From an uncultured Psychroserpens sp. (GTDB lineage: Bacteria > Bacteroidota > Bacteroidia > Flavobacteriales > Flavobacteriaceae): a stretch of 64,000 nt of DNA. Positions 8,493 to 17,555 of this stretch are shown here, piece by piece. A model generated the notes under the pieces. The model was given only the letters and a program-made list of their open reading frames with translations. It ran no database searches and was not told the origin of the DNA. Location: NCBI RefSeq assembly GCF_947492715.1, contig NZ_CANLNS010000002.1:310001-374000 (forward strand). Reading direction: 5' to 3'. Position numbers and translations under genes: made by a program. Position 1 is the first letter of the stretch. Every line of letters starts with the position of its first letter.

Positions 8493-9554
8493 TTAGTTAT
8501 ATATCTTATTCAATAAATAGAAATCTGCTAATACCAGTGCCGCCATAGCCTCTACAATTGGGATAGCTCTAGGCACCACGCAAGGGTCATGTCGACCTTT
8601 GCCCTGCATTTCAACAATATTTCCAGAACGATCTAAAGCGTCTTGTTTTTGAATTATAGTTGCTACAGGTTTAAATGCTACTCTAAAATAGATGTCCATT
8701 CCGTTGCTAATACCACCTTGGACACCGCCAGACAAATTGGTTTTTGTAGTACCATCTTCATTAAACAAATCGTTGTGAGCACTTCCTTTCATTTTTGCAC
8801 CACAAAATCCGCTACCACATTCAAAACCTTTAACAGCATTTATTGATAGCATGGCTTTACCAAGTTGTGCATGTAGTTTATCAAAAACCGGTTCGCCTAA
8901 TCCTACAGGTACATTTTGAAGTACACAAGTCACTGTACCTCCTATCGTGTCTCCTTCTTTACGAACATCCTTTATTTTGGCTATCATCTGCTCAGCAATT
9001 GAGTCGTCAGGACAACGCACAACATTACTTTCTATCTTTGAAAAATCTAAATCCTGATATGGTTTCTCTAAAAACAAATCACCAACCGAAGAGGTATAGG
9101 CATTAATTTTAATTGAGCTCAGTAACTGTTTAGCAATGGCTCCAGCAACAACACGACAAGCAGTTTCACGAGCAGAACTGCGTCCTCCTCCTCTATAGTC
9201 ACGAATACCATACTTTTGTTCATAGGTATAATCGGCATGGCTTGGTCGATACACATCTTTAATATGCGAATAGTCTTTTGATTTTTGATTTGTATTATGT
9301 ATTGTAAACCCAATTGGAGTTCCCGTAGTTTTTCCTTCAAAAATTCCAGATAAAAAAGATACTGTGTCTGGTTCTTTTCGCTGTGTAACGATTTCAGATT
9401 GACCAGGCTTTCTACGATTAAGCTCTTTTTGAATGGCATCAAAATCTAATTCTAATCCAGCAGGACAACCATCTATTAAACCTCCAATAGCCACACCATG
9501 TGACTCCCCAAATGTCGATAACTTAAAAATTTCTCCAAAGGAATTTCCTGCCAT
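8493..9554 (-). CDS. aroC: Chorismate synthase
   Basis: 353 residues, full length for the family. It converts 5-enolpyruvylshikimate-3-phosphate to chorismate using reduced FMN, the last common step to aromatic amino acids. Signatures: [18 protein letters not shown] at residues 16-33, the [15 protein letters not shown] loop near 48, [14 protein letters not shown] near 121 (conserved Arg, Ser and Ala run), and [25 protein letters not shown] near 315. No other aro genes lie in the window. ATG at 9554 begins the canonical [11 protein letters not shown]-terminus, leaving no doubt over the start. Confidence 0.97.
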   Translation of the reverse strand: MAGNSFGEIFKLSTFGESHGVAIGGLIDGCPAGLELDFDAIQKELNRRKPGQSEIVTQRKEPDTVSFLSGIFEGKTTGTPIGFTIHNTNQKSKDYSHIKDVYRPSHADYTYEQKYGIRDYRGGGRSSARETACRVVAGAIAKQLLSSIKINAYTSSVGDLFLEKPYQDLDFSKIESNVVRCPDDSIAEQMIAKIKDVRKEGDTIGGTVTCVLQNVPVGLGEPVFDKLHAQLGKAMLSINAVKGFECGSGFCGAKMKGSAHNDLFNEDGTTKTNLSGGVQGGISNGMDIYFRVAFKPVATIIQKQDALDRSGNIVEMQGKGRHDPCVVPRAIPIVEAMAALVLADFYLLNKIYN

Positions 9555-9664
9555 AAATTAAGATTTTACGCTAATGTAGTCGTAAAAATAGAGAAACAAA
9601 AACAGAATTCAATAAAGCACTTGTATTCAATTCACTAATTATTTAATAATTTACAGTTAATAAC

Positions 9665-12592
9665 CTAATTTGAGATTAAAGCCTGTCTTAAAATAGTTAT
9701 AGGATGTAATGCTTCTCGTTCTGTTCCATCTTTGATTTGATGTCTACAACTTGTTCCGTTTGCTGAAATCATAACAGTATCGTTTGCACGTCTAATTGCA
9801 GGAAAAAGTGTCTGTTCTCCAATTTGCATACTCACTTTATAGTGTTCTTTTTCATAACCAAAACTTCCAGCCATCCCACAACAACCACTAGGAATGATTG
9901 TCACTTCATAATTTTTAGGTAAATTCAAAATTGCAAAACTTGACAGTTGATTTGATAATGCCTTTTGATGGCAATGTCCGTGAAACTTTATGCGCTTTGC
10001 TTCCAAAGTAAACTGATCTGATGTAATATGACCACATTCAATTTCTTGATGTATAAACTCTTCAACTAAATACGTATGTTCAGCGATCTTATTAGCCGAA
10101 ACTTTATCATCTGCCAACCGAAGATATTCATCTTTGAAAGTTAAAATTGCAGATGGTTCAATACCAATAAGTGGTGCATCCTTTGAAATTAAATCTTTAA
10201 AAAGCTCTACATTTCTATTCGCATATGCTTTCGCTTTGTCTAACAGTCCTTTCGACAAAAAAGCACGCCCAGATTCTGGATGTTTTATAAGGATAATATT
10301 ATAATTTAACGCTGTAAGTAGTTCTATTGCATCGATGCCAATAGATGTGTCTAAGTAATTTGTGAATTCATCATTAAATAGATAAACATCTTTTAATTCT
10401 TCATTTCTATTTCCTTTATTTTTAATAGTTTCAAATGTTTTATATAAACTTTTACTTGATATTCTAGGAAATGTTCTAGCGTTAGCGATTCCGAAGATTT
10501 TCTTTAAAACTGAAGCTGTTAACCCATTGGAAAACATCGCATTTGATAATCTTGGAAGTCGACTTCCATAGCGATTTATAGTATTATTATAAGCAAACAA
10601 CTTTGTACGCCAATGTATCCCGTTTGCCTTTTGATATTGATATTGAAATTCAGCTTTTAATCTTGCCACATCTACACTGCTCGGGCATTCACTTGCACAT
10701 GCCTTACAACTCAAACACAAATCAAAAACCTCCTTTAACTCTTTATGATCAAATCTGTTTTCTTTTTCGGAATGTGTCAAAAATTCACGAAGTGCATTAG
10801 CCCTTGCTCTGGTAGTATCCTTTTCATTTCTGGTAGCACGATAACTCGGGCACATTGTTCCTCCAAATTCTGGTAACTTCCTACAATCCCCAGAACCATT
10901 ACACTTTTCAGCCTCTCTCAATATACCAAGCGTGTCAGAAAAATCTAAAACCGTTTCAATTTCAGGCTCTTCCCTATCAGGCACATAACGAAGCGACTTG
11001 TCCATAGGAAAAGCCTCTACAATTTTACCTGGATTAAAAATATTTTCTGGATCAAAAACTGATTTTATTTGTTTTAAGATAGCGTAGTTTTCATCCCCGA
11101 TCATTAAAGGAATAAACTCTGCTCGCACAATACCATCGCCATGCTCACCACTCATAGAGCCCTGAAATCGCTTTACCAAATGAGCAACATCTGTGGTAAT
11201 TTCTCTGAACAACTTAACATCAGACTTTTTCTTTAGATTAAGAATAGGACGCAAATGCAACTCTCCTGCTCCAGCATGCGCATAATAGACAGGTTTCTGG
11301 TTATGAGTCTCCATTAGTTGAGAAAATGATTTGATATATTCTGATAAATCTTCCAAAGCCACTGCAGTATCTTCAATGCAGGCAGCTGTTTTTTCATCAC
11401 CAATCATATTCCCTAACAAACCCAAGCCTGCCTTTCTCAGTTCATTTGCTTGATCAATTCTTCCTCCTTCAAGTAATACATTTGCATAGGCCAACCCTGA
11501 CAATTTAAGATCATCAATTAATAATCCCGCTTTTTTTGTTAATTCTGACTTATCATCAGATTTTAACTCACACATTAAAATAGCCTCAGGATCACCATCA
11601 ATAAACTCGCGATTAGCCTGTTGCTTTTTATTATGTCTAGTAAGATCTAAAATAGTCTTATCTAACATTTCACAAGTGTACAGATCATAATTCATCACCA
11701 ACTCAACAGCATCTAAACAATGCTCAATAGACCTAAAATGCGCAGCAACCATAATATTTTCGGCAGGAGGAAGTTCGTCTAACTGTAACGTAATTTCTGT
11801 TGTAAATGCCAAGGTACCCTCGCTTCCTGTCAAGAGATCACAAACATTAATAGCTTTCTCAGAAGTTTCAAACACCTCACTTTCAATTAATTTATCAATA
11901 GCATATCCTGTATTTCTTCTATGAATTTCAGGCTTAGGGAAATTATCTTTTATCTGCTTTTTTACACGATCTGATTCTAATGCCGTTTTTAATGTTCTAT
12001 AGATATCACCTTCGAGTGTGTCATATTTAAGTTTCTCATCAAACTCTTGCTTAGACAGGTGAGAAAAAACAACTTCACTTCCATCACTCAAAACGACGTC
12101 TAACTTTAAAACCTTATCACGTGTAACTCCGTATTTAATAGAAGTAGTCCCAGACGAGTTATTACCAACCATCCCTCCTATCATACAACGATTTGATGTT
12201 GAAGTATTAGGACCAAAAAACAGCCCGAAAGGCTTCAAGTAAGCATTCAGTTCATCTCTTACAACTCCAGGCTGAACAGTCACAGTTCGCTGCTTTTCAT
12301 CAATATTAATTATCTTATTAAAGTACTTTGAGATATCAACCACAATACCAGTTCCAACGCATTGCCCAGCCAATGATGTTCCAGCTGCTCTTGGTATTAA
12401 AGCTGTTTTATACGTTTTGGCAAATTTCACAAGACGCATTATATCATTCTTCGTTTTAGGAACCGCTACAGCGAGAGGCAACATTCTGTATACGGAAGCA
12501 TCTGTGGCGTATATAGCCTTCATTAAGTTATCAAAATACAACTCACCTTCTAACTGTGAGGACAAATTTTGCAATTGTGATGTACTTATCAT
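9665..12592 (-). CDS. FAD-binding and Fe-S-binding dehydrogenase (YdiJ/D-2-hydroxyacid type)
   Basis: 975 residues, a fusion of a GlcD-like flavoprotein with a GlcF-like Fe-S module. Residues about 45-260 form the FAD-binding domain (PRAAGTSLAGQCVG, GGMVGNNSSGTTSIKYG, LTGSEGTLAFTTEI). The oxidase C-terminal domain follows (GELHLRPIL, GEHGDGIVRAEFI near 510). Two [4Fe-4S] sites then appear: an atypical CNGSGDC...MCPSYRAT near 585-610 and a classic CLSCKACASECP near 658. The C-terminus has GHCHQKAL and SGCCGMAGSFG, the CCG-type motif of heterodisulfide-reductase-like domains. E. coli YdiJ of this architecture oxidises D-2-hydroxyglutarate; D-lactate is another possibility. It passes electrons to a quinone or carrier at the membrane face. 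Substrate not determinable here. Confidence 0.9.
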   Translation of the reverse strand: MISTSQLQNLSSQLEGELYFDNLMKAIYATDASVYRMLPLAVAVPKTKNDIMRLVKFAKTYKTALIPRAAGTSLAGQCVGTGIVVDISKYFNKIINIDEKQRTVTVQPGVVRDELNAYLKPFGLFFGPNTSTSNRCMIGGMVGNNSSGTTSIKYGVTRDKVLKLDVVLSDGSEVVFSHLSKQEFDEKLKYDTLEGDIYRTLKTALESDRVKKQIKDNFPKPEIHRRNTGYAIDKLIESEVFETSEKAINVCDLLTGSEGTLAFTTEITLQLDELPPAENIMVAAHFRSIEHCLDAVELVMNYDLYTCEMLDKTILDLTRHNKKQQANREFIDGDPEAILMCELKSDDKSELTKKAGLLIDDLKLSGLAYANVLLEGGRIDQANELRKAGLGLLGNMIGDEKTAACIEDTAVALEDLSEYIKSFSQLMETHNQKPVYYAHAGAGELHLRPILNLKKKSDVKLFREITTDVAHLVKRFQGSMSGEHGDGIVRAEFIPLMIGDENYAILKQIKSVFDPENIFNPGKIVEAFPMDKSLRYVPDREEPEIETVLDFSDTLGILREAEKCNGSGDCRKLPEFGGTMCPSYRATRNEKDTTRARANALREFLTHSEKENRFDHKELKEVFDLCLSCKACASECPSSVDVARLKAEFQYQYQKANGIHWRTKLFAYNNTINRYGSRLPRLSNAMFSNGLTASVLKKIFGIANARTFPRISSKSLYKTFETIKNKGNRNEELKDVYLFNDEFTNYLDTSIGIDAIELLTALNYNIILIKHPESGRAFLSKGLLDKAKAYANRNVELFKDLISKDAPLIGIEPSAILTFKDEYLRLADDKVSANKIAEHTYLVEEFIHQEIECGHITSDQFTLEAKRIKFHGHCHQKALSNQLSSFAILNLPKNYEVTIIPSGCCGMAGSFGYEKEHYKVSMQIGEQTLFPAIRRANDTVMISANGTSCRHQIKDGTEREALHPITILRQALISN

Positions 12593-12643
12593 ATATGAAT
12601 AACTCTGTTTATAAAACTAAAAATAAATTTAATAAAACCTTTT

Positions 12644-12661
12644 TTTTGGCGTTATTTTTGT
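12644..12661 (+). promoter_or_regulatory. Putative promoter of the 12750 outer-membrane protein gene
   Basis: TATTTTTG at 12653-12660 fits the Bacteroidota -7 box TAnnTTTG, but no TTG lies at the right distance upstream. The overlapping TTTGGC at 12645-12650 followed by TTTTTGT has GG and GT ten bases apart, which loosely recalls a sigma-54 -24/-12 arrangement. Which one is used cannot be settled from sequence. A small inverted repeat (GACCC/GGGTC, 12688-12703) lies in the predicted leader. Confidence 0.35.
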
Positions 12662-12749
12662 AAAGTTAAACCGAAACTGTGACATTCGACCCCTTAATGG
12701 GTCTTATTCATATTCGTATTTAATTATTAACAACAAAAACTTAAATTTT

Positions 12750-13232
12750 ATGAAAAAATTATTTTTAGTAGCATTGGCTTTTATGGGTTTAACTGCCGTT
12801 AACGCTCAAGATATTTCAGATCATGCTATTGGTCTACGTTTGGGAGACAGTGATGGTTTTGGAGCAGAAATCTCTTACCAAAAAGCGCTTGGTGATAATA
12901 ACCGTTTAGAACTTGATTTAGGATTACGAAGCGGAAATAATTACGATGGCTTTAAACTTACTGGTTTATACCAATGGGTATGGAATATAGACGATGGATT
13001 TAATTGGTACGCTGGTGCTGGTGGAGGTGTTGGATCTTATAACTTTGACAATGTTCCGAATGGCGCAGATGACAGTGAAACATTTTTGTTTATTGCGGGC
13101 GACGTAGGAATTGAGTATAATTTTGACATTCCTTTACAGCTTTCTTTAGACGCAAGGCCTGAATTTGGCTTTGGTGATTTTAGAGACGATTTAGATTTTG
13201 ATATCGCCTTAAGCATTAGGTACAGGTTCTAA
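12750..13232 (+). CDS. Small outer-membrane beta-barrel protein, porin-like
   Basis: 160 residues with a clear Sec signal peptide (MKKLFLVALAFMGLTAVNAQ, cleavage probably after NAQ). The mature part is made of short amphipathic stretches rich in Gly, Asp, Tyr and Phe that end in aromatic residues, closing with FDIALSIRYRF, where the terminal Phe is the beta-barrel assembly signal. This is the look of an eight-stranded OmpX/OmpW-like barrel. Exact family and cargo unknown. It is monocistronic, with its own terminator directly behind it. Confidence 0.75.
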   Translation: MKKLFLVALAFMGLTAVNAQDISDHAIGLRLGDSDGFGAEISYQKALGDNNRLELDLGLRSGNNYDGFKLTGLYQWVWNIDDGFNWYAGAGGGVGSYNFDNVPNGADDSETFLFIAGDVGIEYNFDIPLQLSLDARPEFGFGDFRDDLDFDIALSIRYRF

Positions 13233-13253
13233 AACAAATAGTATACATTCACA

Positions 13254-13287
13254 AAAGCCACTTCAATTGAAGTGGTTTTTTTTTTTT
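13254..13287 (+). terminator. Intrinsic terminator of the outer-membrane protein gene
   Basis: A perfect palindrome CCACTTCAATTGAAGTGG at 13258-13275 is followed directly by about twelve T residues. The T run reaches the stop codon of the DinB-like gene on the other strand, so the two genes share this boundary. In the minus direction the hairpin is followed by only four T residues, so it is weaker there. Confidence 0.9.
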
Positions 13288-13801
13288 AAAGATATCGCTC
13301 TTTTATAATACCACAATGATGATTCTCATGTCCAATAGTAATAAACGCAACTGCTCTTGGAGATAAATTGCTATTACTCGCTGTTCCTATTCTGGTTAAC
13401 ATATCTTCAGAAAAGCTGTCAAACAAAATTATAGTGGCTAAACGAACAGCCTTATACTCATTCATCAAACTAATCATTGAACGCTTATTAGCCTCACAAT
13501 TAGCAGCATATTCATCCTGATCATAACCCGGAAACAAGGTTTTGTCTTGCCTTGCTATACACAGAGCTCTATAAGTAAACACACGTTCTGTATCAATTAA
13601 ATGCTGGATAATTTCTTTAATGGTCCATTTACCTTCCTCATATCTATACTCTAGTTTATCTTCAGGAATAGACTCTAAAAAAGCAATAGTCGCATCGCCA
13701 TTTTCTTTTAAGCCTACCTTCAATGTTAAGGAGCCTGATTTTTCAATATACCTATCATAATAAGGGTTATACTCATTTTTTAATAAATCGTCTTTTGTCA
13801 T
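13286..13801 (-). CDS. DinB-family (YfiT-like) putative metal-dependent hydrolase
   Basis: 171 residues, fitting the DinB/YfiT four-helix-bundle superfamily. The likely metal-binding histidines are in IIQHLIDTERVFTYRAL near residue 66 and GHENHHCGIIKERYL at the C-terminus, the spacing usual in DinB_2 proteins. Members include thiol transferases for bacillithiol-like cofactors, but most are uncharacterised, so no substrate is assigned. It lies behind the Lrp gene but a terminator separates them, suggesting independent transcription. Confidence 0.75.
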   Translation of the reverse strand: MTKDDLLKNEYNPYYDRYIEKSGSLTLKVGLKENGDATIAFLESIPEDKLEYRYEEGKWTIKEIIQHLIDTERVFTYRALCIARQDKTLFPGYDQDEYAANCEANKRSMISLMNEYKAVRLATIILFDSFSEDMLTRIGTASNSNLSPRAVAFITIGHENHHCGIIKERYL

Positions 13802-13835
13802 AGTAGTTCTTGTTTACAAATTATAAGCAACAAAA

Positions 13836-13866
13836 AACCCTTCATCAAATTCATGACAAAGGGTTA
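13836..13866 (-). terminator. Intrinsic terminator behind the Lrp-family gene
   Basis: Read on the minus strand, AACCCTT and AAGGGTT (13859-13865 and 13836-13842) pair around a 16-base loop, followed by TTTTTT. It lies between the Lrp regulator (ends 13887) and the DinB-like gene (starts 13801). Confidence 0.75.
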
Positions 13867-13886
13867 ATTTATAAATGTTAAAATAG

Positions 13887-14372
13887 TTATAGTTCATTAA
13901 AAATAGTGTGCATTAATCGCTTTTTATCATTAATGCTCTCCTCTAAAGAAATCATAGTTTCTGTTCTATAAATCCCTTCTATATCGTCTAGCATAAAGAT
14001 AATATCTTTAGCATGAGACGTGTTCTTAGCCCTTACCTTACAAAAGATATTAAACTTACCTGTTGTTATGTGAGCCACTGTAACATAAGGTATTTCAGCA
14101 ATACGTTCTAGAACAAATTTTGTTTGAGACGTGTTATTTAAGAACACTCCAACATAAGCAATAAATGAGTATCCTAATTTTTGATAGTCTAACGTTAATG
14201 ATGACCCTCTAATTATTCCTGCCTCTTCCATTTTCTTAACTCTAACATGCACTGTTCCTGCCGAAATCACCAACTTTTTAGCAATATCTGTAAAAGGAAT
14301 CCTTGTATTATCGATTAACATATCTAAAATTTGATGATCGATTTCATCTAATTTGAATTTTGCCATTTTCAT
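13887..14372 (-). CDS. Lrp/AsnC-family transcriptional regulator
   Basis: 161 residues. Residues about 6-55 form the winged helix-turn-helix of the family (KLDEIDHQILDMLIDNTRIP, FTDIAKKLVISAGTVHVRVKKMEEAGII). The rest is the RAM/AsnC effector-binding domain (YVGVFLNN, VAHITTGKFNIFCKVRAKN, IEGIYRTETMISLEES). Such proteins form octamers and often sense amino acids. ATG at 14366, two codons later, is an equally good start, giving MAKFKLDE. The gene is 69 bases downstream of a zinc carboxypeptidase that would release amino acids, which may be functionally linked or only adjacent. Confidence 0.93.
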   Translation of the reverse strand: MKMAKFKLDEIDHQILDMLIDNTRIPFTDIAKKLVISAGTVHVRVKKMEEAGIIRGSSLTLDYQKLGYSFIAYVGVFLNNTSQTKFVLERIAEIPYVTVAHITTGKFNIFCKVRAKNTSHAKDIIFMLDDIEGIYRTETMISLEESINDKKRLMHTIFNEL

Positions 14373-14441
14373 TCTTTTTAGTAAATATAATACAAAAATA
14401 ATGCAATTTCTTTAAAGATATTGCATCAAAAATCGACTTTT

Positions 14442-15572
14442 TTACAGTTTTAGTAAGAATTTTTCATTACCAATCCTTACGAAATCGATTTCGCTACCCA
14501 CCTCAATTGTAGTATTATTCTCTCCAAACACCTGATGTCCATTGGCATACAACTCTTTATGTCCATGAAAATCGCTTAAATCGCATATTTTTTCAATTTT
14601 AGGAACAAACTTTATCTCTCCATCAATTAGTTTTTCTTGAAACTGAATTGCAATATCCAAACCACTCGTATCCCTTATTACAATATCATAAAACGTTTTT
14701 TCATTTCTAGGGATTTCAACATACGATTTATAATGATCCCCTTTAATGTCTGTTGTAGCAATATATTCTAACGACACTAATAGTGACTGAAAGATAAATT
14801 CTCGTGTCTGTTCTCTATCATAGTCATTAGCAAAATGCCCTGCTTCAAACAAAATCGTTGGAACGTTAGACGCCTGAAACGTATCGCCTACGCAGTTAAT
14901 ATTAAATCCGTCATCATAGATCCCAACCTGGTCCTTTATTTGGGCCTGAAGGTTTTCATTCATTTCTACAATCACATCCATTGCAATTTTTCGCGTGGTT
15001 GTTACGGATCGGTCTTCGTCTTGTGCTGGAGCAAGGAAGGACACCGTTGCAGACTTAGGTTTTCTTCCTGCGCTAAATATCGTGCGTTGACCATGAAGGT
15101 TAAAACAAAAATCAGGTTGAAAATCCTCAAATACACTACGAAGTATAACACTTTCTGGTTGGGAAAGATTTTGAGCGTCCCTGTTTAAATCAACAGCATT
15201 GGCATTAAACCTAGTATAAGCCTTTGCTCCATCTGGATTCAAAATTGGGATAATAACAATCGAACACTCCTCTAAAACCGCATCTAATAACCCATTTTCA
15301 TCAGAAAACACATTTAGTACATCGAAAACAGCCTTTGTTGTGGTACTTTCATTGCCATGCATTTGTGACCACATCAAAATTTTCTTTGGACCAACTCCTA
15401 ATCGAATTGAATATATAGGAATATCATTTACCGATTGGCCAACATTATGGATGACAAAATTTTCTTCAAATTTCTTCAACAAAGACACTATCATTTCATG
15501 ATGAATATACCGCCCAAAAAGAGTCTGTTCTTTATGAGTTTTAAATAATGAAATAAGCGTTTCTAATTGCAT
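14442..15572 (-). CDS. M14-family zinc carboxypeptidase
   Basis: 376 residues. The zinc-binding HxxE motif is in MHGNESTTTKAV near residue 71. DLNRDAQ near 129 carries the substrate-binding Asn-Arg pair, FNLHGQRTIF near 157 the third zinc ligand His, and FEAGHFANDYDREQTREF near 240 the catalytic Glu. No signal peptide is visible, so it is probably cytoplasmic, as in many flavobacterial M14 proteins of this subgroup. The C-terminal 90 residues are a beta-rich extension. The promoter on the minus strand overlaps a perfect palindrome (15612-15625), see that entry. Confidence 0.88.
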   Translation of the reverse strand: MQLETLISLFKTHKEQTLFGRYIHHEMIVSLLKKFEENFVIHNVGQSVNDIPIYSIRLGVGPKKILMWSQMHGNESTTTKAVFDVLNVFSDENGLLDAVLEECSIVIIPILNPDGAKAYTRFNANAVDLNRDAQNLSQPESVILRSVFEDFQPDFCFNLHGQRTIFSAGRKPKSATVSFLAPAQDEDRSVTTTRKIAMDVIVEMNENLQAQIKDQVGIYDDGFNINCVGDTFQASNVPTILFEAGHFANDYDREQTREFIFQSLLVSLEYIATTDIKGDHYKSYVEIPRNEKTFYDIVIRDTSGLDIAIQFQEKLIDGEIKFVPKIEKICDLSDFHGHKELYANGHQVFGENNTTIEVGSEIDFVRIGNEKFLLKL

Positions 15573-15876
15573 GCTTTATAATTAATAGAGACAAAGGTAA
15601 ACATTTGATAATTTACAATTGTAAACATTACAATTGCACACATGACCTCTTGAGTTTATCAATTTGTATACAAATTCACACAGCTTGCAAATTAGTAGTT
15701 GCAAAATTCTCAAAACAAATCACATTAAACATTCAAATATTTTAAAACTAGACAATTATACACCGCTATTTAAACTGTTAATTTTAATAATAATAATATA
15801 TGTCAACTTATTTTAGCATTAAGAATGCAATTTGTTTACCTTTGTAACGTTACAATGTTAAACCGCAGTGTTGTCA
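15573..15876. promoter_or_regulatory. Palindrome-rich divergent control region between M14 peptidase and XRE regulator genes
   Basis: 304 bases without a gene. Three perfect palindromes share the half-sites TTGTA/TACAA: TTTACAATTGTAAA (15612-15625), AATTTGTATACAAATT (15661-15676) and TTGTAACGTTACAA (15842-15855). A partial copy, TTACAATTG, is at 15629-15637. On the minus strand TTG (15618-15616), a 16-base spacer and TACCTTTG (15599-15592) form a promoter for the M14 gene that overlaps the first palindrome. On the plus strand TACCTTTG (15837-15844) forms the -7 box for the XRE gene and overlaps the third palindrome. An extra inverted repeat GCATT-aag-AATGC is at 15816-15828. The likely binder is the XRE protein itself; that is inference. 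Confidence 0.6.
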
Positions 15877-16260
15877 ATGATAAACAACGAAGAATTTACA
15901 AAAAGACTACAAAAAGTCATCAATTTTTACGGAGAATCAGCCTCGTCTTTTGCTGAAAAAATTGGTGTGCAACGTTCTAGTATATCTCATATATTATCGG
16001 GTAGAAATAAACCCAGTTTGGACTTCGTTTTAAAAGTACTCTCCTCCTTCCCTGAAGTAGAATTATATTGGCTAATGAATGGCAAAGGACATTTTCCTTC
16101 AAAACAAAAAGAAGCTCATACACCTCAAGTTTCGGAAACAAAACAAAAGTCGATCGCAAATCACACAACACCTTCTCCTTCTCCTTCTCATGACAAAGAC
16201 ATTGACCGTATCGTTATTTTTTACAAGGATGGTACATTTAAAAATTTTGAACAGTCTTAG
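15877..16260 (+). CDS. XRE-family helix-turn-helix transcriptional regulator
   Basis: 127 residues from the ATG at 15877; a GTG three codons upstream is possible but gives no better N-terminus. Residues about 5-62 are a Cro/CI-type helix-turn-helix: FTKRLQKVINFYGESASSFA, EKIGVQRSSISHILSGRNKP, then SFPEVELYWLMNGKGHF. The C-terminal half is a Lys/Ser/Pro-rich linker and a short tail (DIDRIVIFYKDGTFKNFEQS) conserved in flavobacterial versions as far as I recall. Its promoter overlaps a perfect palindrome, which suggests autoregulation. It may also repress the divergent M14 gene. Confidence 0.88.
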   Translation: MINNEEFTKRLQKVINFYGESASSFAEKIGVQRSSISHILSGRNKPSLDFVLKVLSSFPEVELYWLMNGKGHFPSKQKEAHTPQVSETKQKSIANHTTPSPSPSHDKDIDRIVIFYKDGTFKNFEQS

Positions 16261-16332
16261 CTCGTCAATCCTTGTAGGTCTATTTTTACTAATGAATATG
16301 TTCAGATTTCAAGGAAATCGCGTTCGGTTTTG

Positions 16333-16340
16333 TAATTTTG
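16333..16340 (+). promoter_or_regulatory. Putative -7 promoter element of the lipoprotein-terC pair
   Basis: TAATTTTG fits TAnnTTTG and lies 16 bases before the ATG at 16356, giving a leader of about ten bases. There is no convincing TTG about 17-20 bases upstream, so it may be a weak promoter. Confidence 0.35.
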
Positions 16341-16355
16341 TATAAAACAAATTCT

Positions 16356-16742
16356 ATGCGCTACCGTTTTCTCTTATTACTTCCTTTGCTTTTCATAAAC
16401 TGCTATGAAGTAGAACGCAATTGTGCCGATTTTAAAACTGGCACTTTTGAATTTACTTTTATGGTAGATGGCGTTGAAAAAACTGGCACTTTTGTGAGAA
16501 CTCCCGAGTATAATATTGATTACTTCGATAATAAAGTAGATTCGGCATCTATACGCTGGATTAACGACTGTGAGTTTATTCAAAAAGAACTGCATCCAAA
16601 AAGTCGAGATGAACAAAAAGCCATACATTTTAAGATATTAAGTACTACGGAAGATTCTTATACATTTGAATATAAATTGGCAGTAAAAGAAGATTACAAA
16701 AAGCAACGTGTTGAAAAGGGTACTGCTAAAAAAATAAAGTAA
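16356..16742 (+). CDS. Small predicted lipoprotein of unknown function
   Basis: 128 residues. The ATG at 16356 gives MRYRFLLLLPLLFINCYEVE, a short lipoprotein signal with the lipobox cysteine at residue 15 or so (FINC). An upstream TTG at 16338 would spoil the signal and is rejected. The mature part is mixed alpha/beta with FKTGTFEFTFMVDG and ends in a basic tail. Flavobacterial homologues sit near topoisomerase IV genes and are, in my recollection, sometimes mislabelled as such; nothing here resembles a topoisomerase. One base separates it from terC, so both are probably on one transcript. Confidence 0.7.
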   Translation: MRYRFLLLLPLLFINCYEVERNCADFKTGTFEFTFMVDGVEKTGTFVRTPEYNIDYFDNKVDSASIRWINDCEFIQKELHPKSRDEQKAIHFKILSTTEDSYTFEYKLAVKEDYKKQRVEKGTAKKIK

Positions 16743-16743
16743 T

Positions 16744-17547
16744 ATGTTAGAGTTCTTATTGACAGGTGACGCTATTATGGCATTGCTAACGTTGACGTTT
16801 TTAGAGATTATTTTAGGTATAGATAATATTGTTTTTATTTCTATAGCTGCAAATAAACTCCCTGAAAATGAAAGAAGTAAAGCCACAAATATCGGACTTA
16901 TACTTGCTTTGGTGCAGCGCGTTATTTTGTTGTTTTTCGTGTCTTTTCTCGTTGGACTTTCAAAACCTTTTTATCATTTTGAAACCAGTTGGATTGAGCT
17001 CCATATAAGTTGGCAAGCACTAATTTTGTTCGTAGGCGGTTTGTTTTTAATCTATAAGAGCACATCCGAGATAAGGGAAAAAGTAAACTTTCCAGAGCAT
17101 GATGAAGACCAAATAAAAGGAAAAAAAATAACTACACTCTCGAATGCTTTAGTGCAGATATTGATTATTGATTTTATTTTTTCAATAGATTCTATTCTTA
17201 CAGCTGTTGGAATGACTAATGGCTTACACCCAAACCATAATTACACTTTAGTATTAATGATTATTGCGGTAATGATTTCTATTGCGATCATGATCATATT
17301 TGCCAACCCAATTCGTCGTTTTATAGACACCAACCCAAGTATTCAAATGCTAGGTCTTGCCTTTTTAATTTTAATTGGTTTTATGCTTATTACAGAGGCA
17401 GCCCACTTATCTCATACATCTTTCTTTGGAAACAAGGTTGGCGCAATACCAAAAGGTTATTTATATTTTGCTATTGCCTTCTCACTATTTGTTGAATTCT
17501 TAAATTATAGAATTAACAAGAGCGCTAAGAAAAAACGGAAATCATAA
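16744..17547 (+). CDS. TerC-family integral membrane protein
   Basis: 267 residues with about seven to eight membrane helices. TerC marks are FLEIILGIDNIVFISIAANKLP at residues 19-40, with the acidic-Gly-Ile-Asp-Asn core, and the repeat-like LIIDFIFSIDSILTAVGMTN near 140. TerC/Alx/YkoY proteins are linked to manganese export or metal loading of exoenzymes. A basic tail (KSAKKKRKS) ends the protein in the cytoplasm. It starts directly after the lipoprotein gene's stop and faces parC tail to tail with only eight bases between. Confidence 0.9.
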   Translation: MLEFLLTGDAIMALLTLTFLEIILGIDNIVFISIAANKLPENERSKATNIGLILALVQRVILLFFVSFLVGLSKPFYHFETSWIELHISWQALILFVGGLFLIYKSTSEIREKVNFPEHDEDQIKGKKITTLSNALVQILIIDFIFSIDSILTAVGMTNGLHPNHNYTLVLMIIAVMISIAIMIIFANPIRRFIDTNPSIQMLGLAFLILIGFMLITEAAHLSHTSFFGNKVGAIPKGYLYFAIAFSLFVEFLNYRINKSAKKKRKS

Positions 17548-17555
17548 TCACGCTC

